Origin: DATCJU01 sp036562635
GTDB lineage: Bacteria; Actinomycetota; Actinomycetes; Mycobacteriales; Pseudonocardiaceae
Assembly: GCA_036562635.1 (NCBI GenBank)
Contig: DATCJU010000158.1
Span: forward strand, 1 to 40,792
Reading direction: 5' to 3'
DNA length: 40,792 bases
The notes beneath the pieces are model-generated. The model had not been told where the DNA came from, searched no databases, and saw only the letters and a program-made list of their open reading frames with translations. The translations under genes were made by a program, and so were the position numbers. Below are positions 39,078 through 40,792 of this stretch, piece after piece (position 1 is the first letter of the stretch; every line of letters begins with the position of its first letter).

Positions 39078-40117
39078 GCGGGGCGGGGCGCACCGCGCGG
39101 GTGGTGGTGGCCTCGAACCGGGCGAGTGCCGGTGTCTATCCGGACCGTACCGGCCCGCTCATCGTGGACTGGCTGCGGGAGCGGGGCTACGAGGTGCCCG
39201 GGCCGGTGGTGGTGCCGGACGGGGACCCGGTGGCCGAGGAACTGCGGGCCGCGGTCCGTGCCGGGGTGAGTGTCGTGATCACCACCGGGGGCACGGGGAT
39301 CAGCCCGACCGACCGCACCCCGGAGGCCACCCGGCAGGTGCTCGACTACGAGATCCCGGGGCTGGCCGACGCGATCCGTGCCGCCGGGCTGCCGAAGGTG
39401 CCCACGGCGGTGCTGTCCCGGGGGGTGGCCGGGGTCGCCGGACGGACCCTGGTGGTGAACCTGCCCGGTTCGACGGGTGGGGTCAGGGACGGCCTGGCCG
39501 TGCTGTCCGGGGTGCTGGACCACGCCGTGGACCAGCTCGCCGGTGGGGACCACCACGCCCCGGCCTCACCTGTGGAGCCGGCTCCGGCGGGTCAGGAGGC
39601 CACGCGTCACGGGCACGGTCACGGGCACGGTCACGGGCACGGTCATGGGCATGGGCATGGGCACGGTGGCGTGGAGCCGGTGCGCACGACACCGGCCGAG
39701 GTGGTGCGGGCCGAGGTGGTGGACACGCCACTGGACGTCGCCGAGCACGCCCGGCTGGTGGGACGCTCCTCCACCGGTGCGGTGGCCACCTTCGCCGGGG
39801 TGGTCCGGGACCACGACCACGGCCGGGCGGTGCGGGAGCTGGAGTACACGAGCCACCCCACGGCGGGTGAGGTGATCGCCGAGATCGCCCGGGACGTGGC
39901 CGCACGCCGTACCGGGGTGTGGGCTGTCGCGGTGAGCCACCGGATCGGGCTGTTGCAGGTGGGGGATGTGGCGTTGGCCTGTGCCGTGGCCGCGGAACAC
40001 CGGGCCGAGGCGTTCGCCACCTGCGCCGATCTGGTCGAGGAGGTCAAGCGCCGGCTGCCGGTCTGGAAGCGCCAGGTCTTCGCCGACGGCACCGAGGAGT
40101 GGGTGAACTGTCCCTGA
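39053..40117 (+). CDS. MogA/MoaB-MoaE fusion with (His-Gly)10 linker
   Basis: 354 aa. Residues about 13-165 are a MogA/MoaB molybdopterin adenylyltransferase: VVVASNRASAGVYPDRTGPLIVDWL, TTGGTGISPTDRTPEATRQVLDYEIPGLADAIR, VVNLPGS. Residues 186-205 are ten His-Gly pairs. Residues about 215-354 are MoaE, the large subunit of molybdopterin synthase: GAVATFAGVVRDHDHGRAVRELEYTSH, AVSHRIGLLQVGDVALACAV, and VKRRLPVWKRQVFADGTEEWV with the catalytic-type lysines. It joins dithiolene formation (with MoaD) to adenylylation of the product. In M. tuberculosis mog and moaE2 are separate neighbours. GTG at 39053 has GGGGGG upstream, inside moaC. Confidence 0.92.
   Translation: MDASTGPLSGAGRTARVVVASNRASAGVYPDRTGPLIVDWLRERGYEVPGPVVVPDGDPVAEELRAAVRAGVSVVITTGGTGISPTDRTPEATRQVLDYEIPGLADAIRAAGLPKVPTAVLSRGVAGVAGRTLVVNLPGSTGGVRDGLAVLSGVLDHAVDQLAGGDHHAPASPVEPAPAGQEATRHGHGHGHGHGHGHGHGHGHGGVEPVRTTPAEVVRAEVVDTPLDVAEHARLVGRSSTGAVATFAGVVRDHDHGRAVRELEYTSHPTAGEVIAEIARDVAARRTGVWAVAVSHRIGLLQVGDVALACAVAAEHRAEAFATCADLVEEVKRRLPVWKRQVFADGTEEWVNCP
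39608..39667 (+). repeat. His-Gly coding repeat
   Basis: Sixty bases built of ten CAY-GGN dipeptide codons (six CAC, three CAT, one CAC), coding (HG)10. The GGG/GGT alternation of the first copies shows a 12-bp repeat unit. It links the Mog and MoaE domains. Confidence 0.95.
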
Positions 40118-40178
40118 CCCGGCCACGGCCGGGATCCCGGGCCTTGGGGGCGGGCCTCACCGGAGGGGAGGCGGTGCC

Positions 40179-40212
40179 TCCCGGCTCCCGCAGGTTCCCG
40201 CAGGAGCCGGGA
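40179..40212 (+). terminator. Hairpin after mog-moaE
   Basis: TCCCGGCTCC (40179-40188) pairs perfectly with GGAGCCGGGA (40203-40212), 61 nt after the stop. No U-tract. Confidence 0.5.
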
Positions 40213-40265
40213 AGCCGGGCACCGGCGTCCGCCGGTGCACGCCCGTACGGGAGGCGACGCGGAGC

Positions 40266-40306
40266 GCGGCCCGCCGTGATGTGTCGGGGCCACCACGGCG
40301 GGCCGC
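40266..40306 (-). terminator. Hairpin after the rpf/LysM gene
   Basis: GCGGCCCGCCGTG (40266-40278) pairs perfectly with CACGGCGGGCCGC (40294-40306), 13 bp, 13 nt past the stop of the gene at 40320. Together with the previous hairpin it separates two convergent genes. Confidence 0.65.
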
Positions 40307-40319
40307 AAGGGTGGTTACG

Positions 40320-40792
40320 TCAGCGGATGTCGAGCTGCTGACCGGGGAAGATGAGGTCAGGGTCGTTGATGATGTCGCGGTTGCGCTCGTAGATGGCCTG
40401 CCAGCCACCCTCCACACCCAGCTTCTGGGCAATGCCCCACAGGGTGTCGCCGGGCTCCACGGTGTAGTCGGCGCCGTTCTTCGGAGTCGCGGGAGTTGCG
40501 GGGGCGGTCTGCTTCGGAGCCGCCTTCTTCACCGGCGCGGTCTTCTTCTGCACCGGGGCCGTCTTCTTCGCGGGGGACTGCTTGGCAGGAGCGGACTTCT
40601 GGGGGGTTGCGGAGGACGTGCCGCCGCGCAGGCCCAGCTTGGCGGAGCAGGCCGGCCATGCCTTCCAGCCCTGGCCCGCCAGGACCCGCTCGGCGACTGC
40701 GATCTGCTGCTCACGCGTGGCCAGGTGCGCGTTCGGCGCGTACTCGGTACCGCCGTAGGCGCGCCAGGTGCTCGGCGTGAACTGCAGACCAC
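40320..40792 (-). CDS. Resuscitation-promoting factor-like transglycosylase with LysM (C-terminal part)
   Basis: About 157 codons to the right edge; the start and signal peptide are outside. The visible part begins GLQFTPSTWRAYGGTEYAPNAHLATREQQIAVAERVLAGQGWKAWPACS, which is the second half of the Rpf/transglycosylase-like domain with its conserved Trp and a Cys of the domain disulfide. A basic Lys/Pro/Ala linker follows, with AKQSPAKKTAPVQKK repeats, and then one LysM peptidoglycan-binding domain (DYTVEPGDTLWGIAQKLGVEGGWQAIYERNR...FPGQQLDI). The enzyme should cut peptidoglycan to support regrowth. M. tuberculosis rpfA occupies the same position after moaE2, but lacks LysM. Confidence 0.92.
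   Translation of the reverse strand, partial: GLQFTPSTWRAYGGTEYAPNAHLATREQQIAVAERVLAGQGWKAWPACSAKLGLRGGTSSATPQKSAPAKQSPAKKTAPVQKKTAPVKKAAPKQTAPATPATPKNGADYTVEPGDTLWGIAQKLGVEGGWQAIYERNRDIINDPDLIFPGQQLDIR

Overview
The window is a GC-rich actinobacterial chromosome segment. GTG starts are frequent, several genes appear to be translated from leaderless mRNAs, and intergenic spaces are short. The gene set (conservon, RpfA-type protein, XPB helicase, MoaC/Mog/MoaE next to rpf, groEL with CIRCE operators) points to Actinomycetota, most likely Pseudonocardiales. That placement is an inference from gene content. No tRNA, rRNA, CRISPR array, transposase or phage gene was recognised.

Left part (1-8936): a truncated M48-type membrane protease, moeA, an AIM24-family protein, a cold-shock protein, a membrane Ser/Thr kinase, a CIRCE-controlled groEL without groES, a SAM O-methyltransferase, a GH27 alpha-galactosidase lipoprotein and a PspC-domain protein.

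Centre-left (9113-17327): a complete form II (AYRGAGR) carbon-monoxide-dehydrogenase-like molybdenum hydroxylase locus. The order is MoxR ATPase, VWA protein and XdhC/CoxI factor, then (from its own promoter, through a 42-aa leader ORF) CoxS, CoxL, CoxM and CoxG. Its molybdenum cofactor could be supplied by genes at both ends of the window: moeA on the left, moaC and a mog-moaE fusion on the right. A CapA-type lipoprotein follows.

Centre-right (18634-34210): the XPB helicase gene is followed by several blocks. The first is three tandem paralogues, each with a Pro-rich cytosolic arm, one membrane span and an eight-cysteine exported domain that is itself an internal duplication. The second is an SsuABC/TauABC-like import operon with two different permeases, whose ATPase carries a ~365-residue low-complexity tail. 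The third is an AT-richer regulatory region with a palindrome array. The fourth is a four-gene conservon (CvnA-D: sensor ATPase, roadblock, DUF742, GTPase).

Right part (34324-40792): a helicase-associated WYL-type protein, a small conserved-looking protein, an ACT-domain malic enzyme, moaC, a MogA-(HG)10-MoaE fusion and the C-terminal part of an Rpf/LysM protein. From XPB onward the order resembles the M. tuberculosis Rv0861c-Rv0867c locus (ercc3, Rv0862c, Rv0863, moaC2, mog, moaE2, rpfA). Here about 14 kb of accessory genes lies between the first two members, and malic enzyme is inserted before moaC.

The most unusual items are the tandem eight-cysteine membrane proteins, the ABC ATPase with an acidic-then-basic repetitive tail, the leaderless leader ORF before coxS, and the histidine-glycine linker in the Mog-MoaE fusion.
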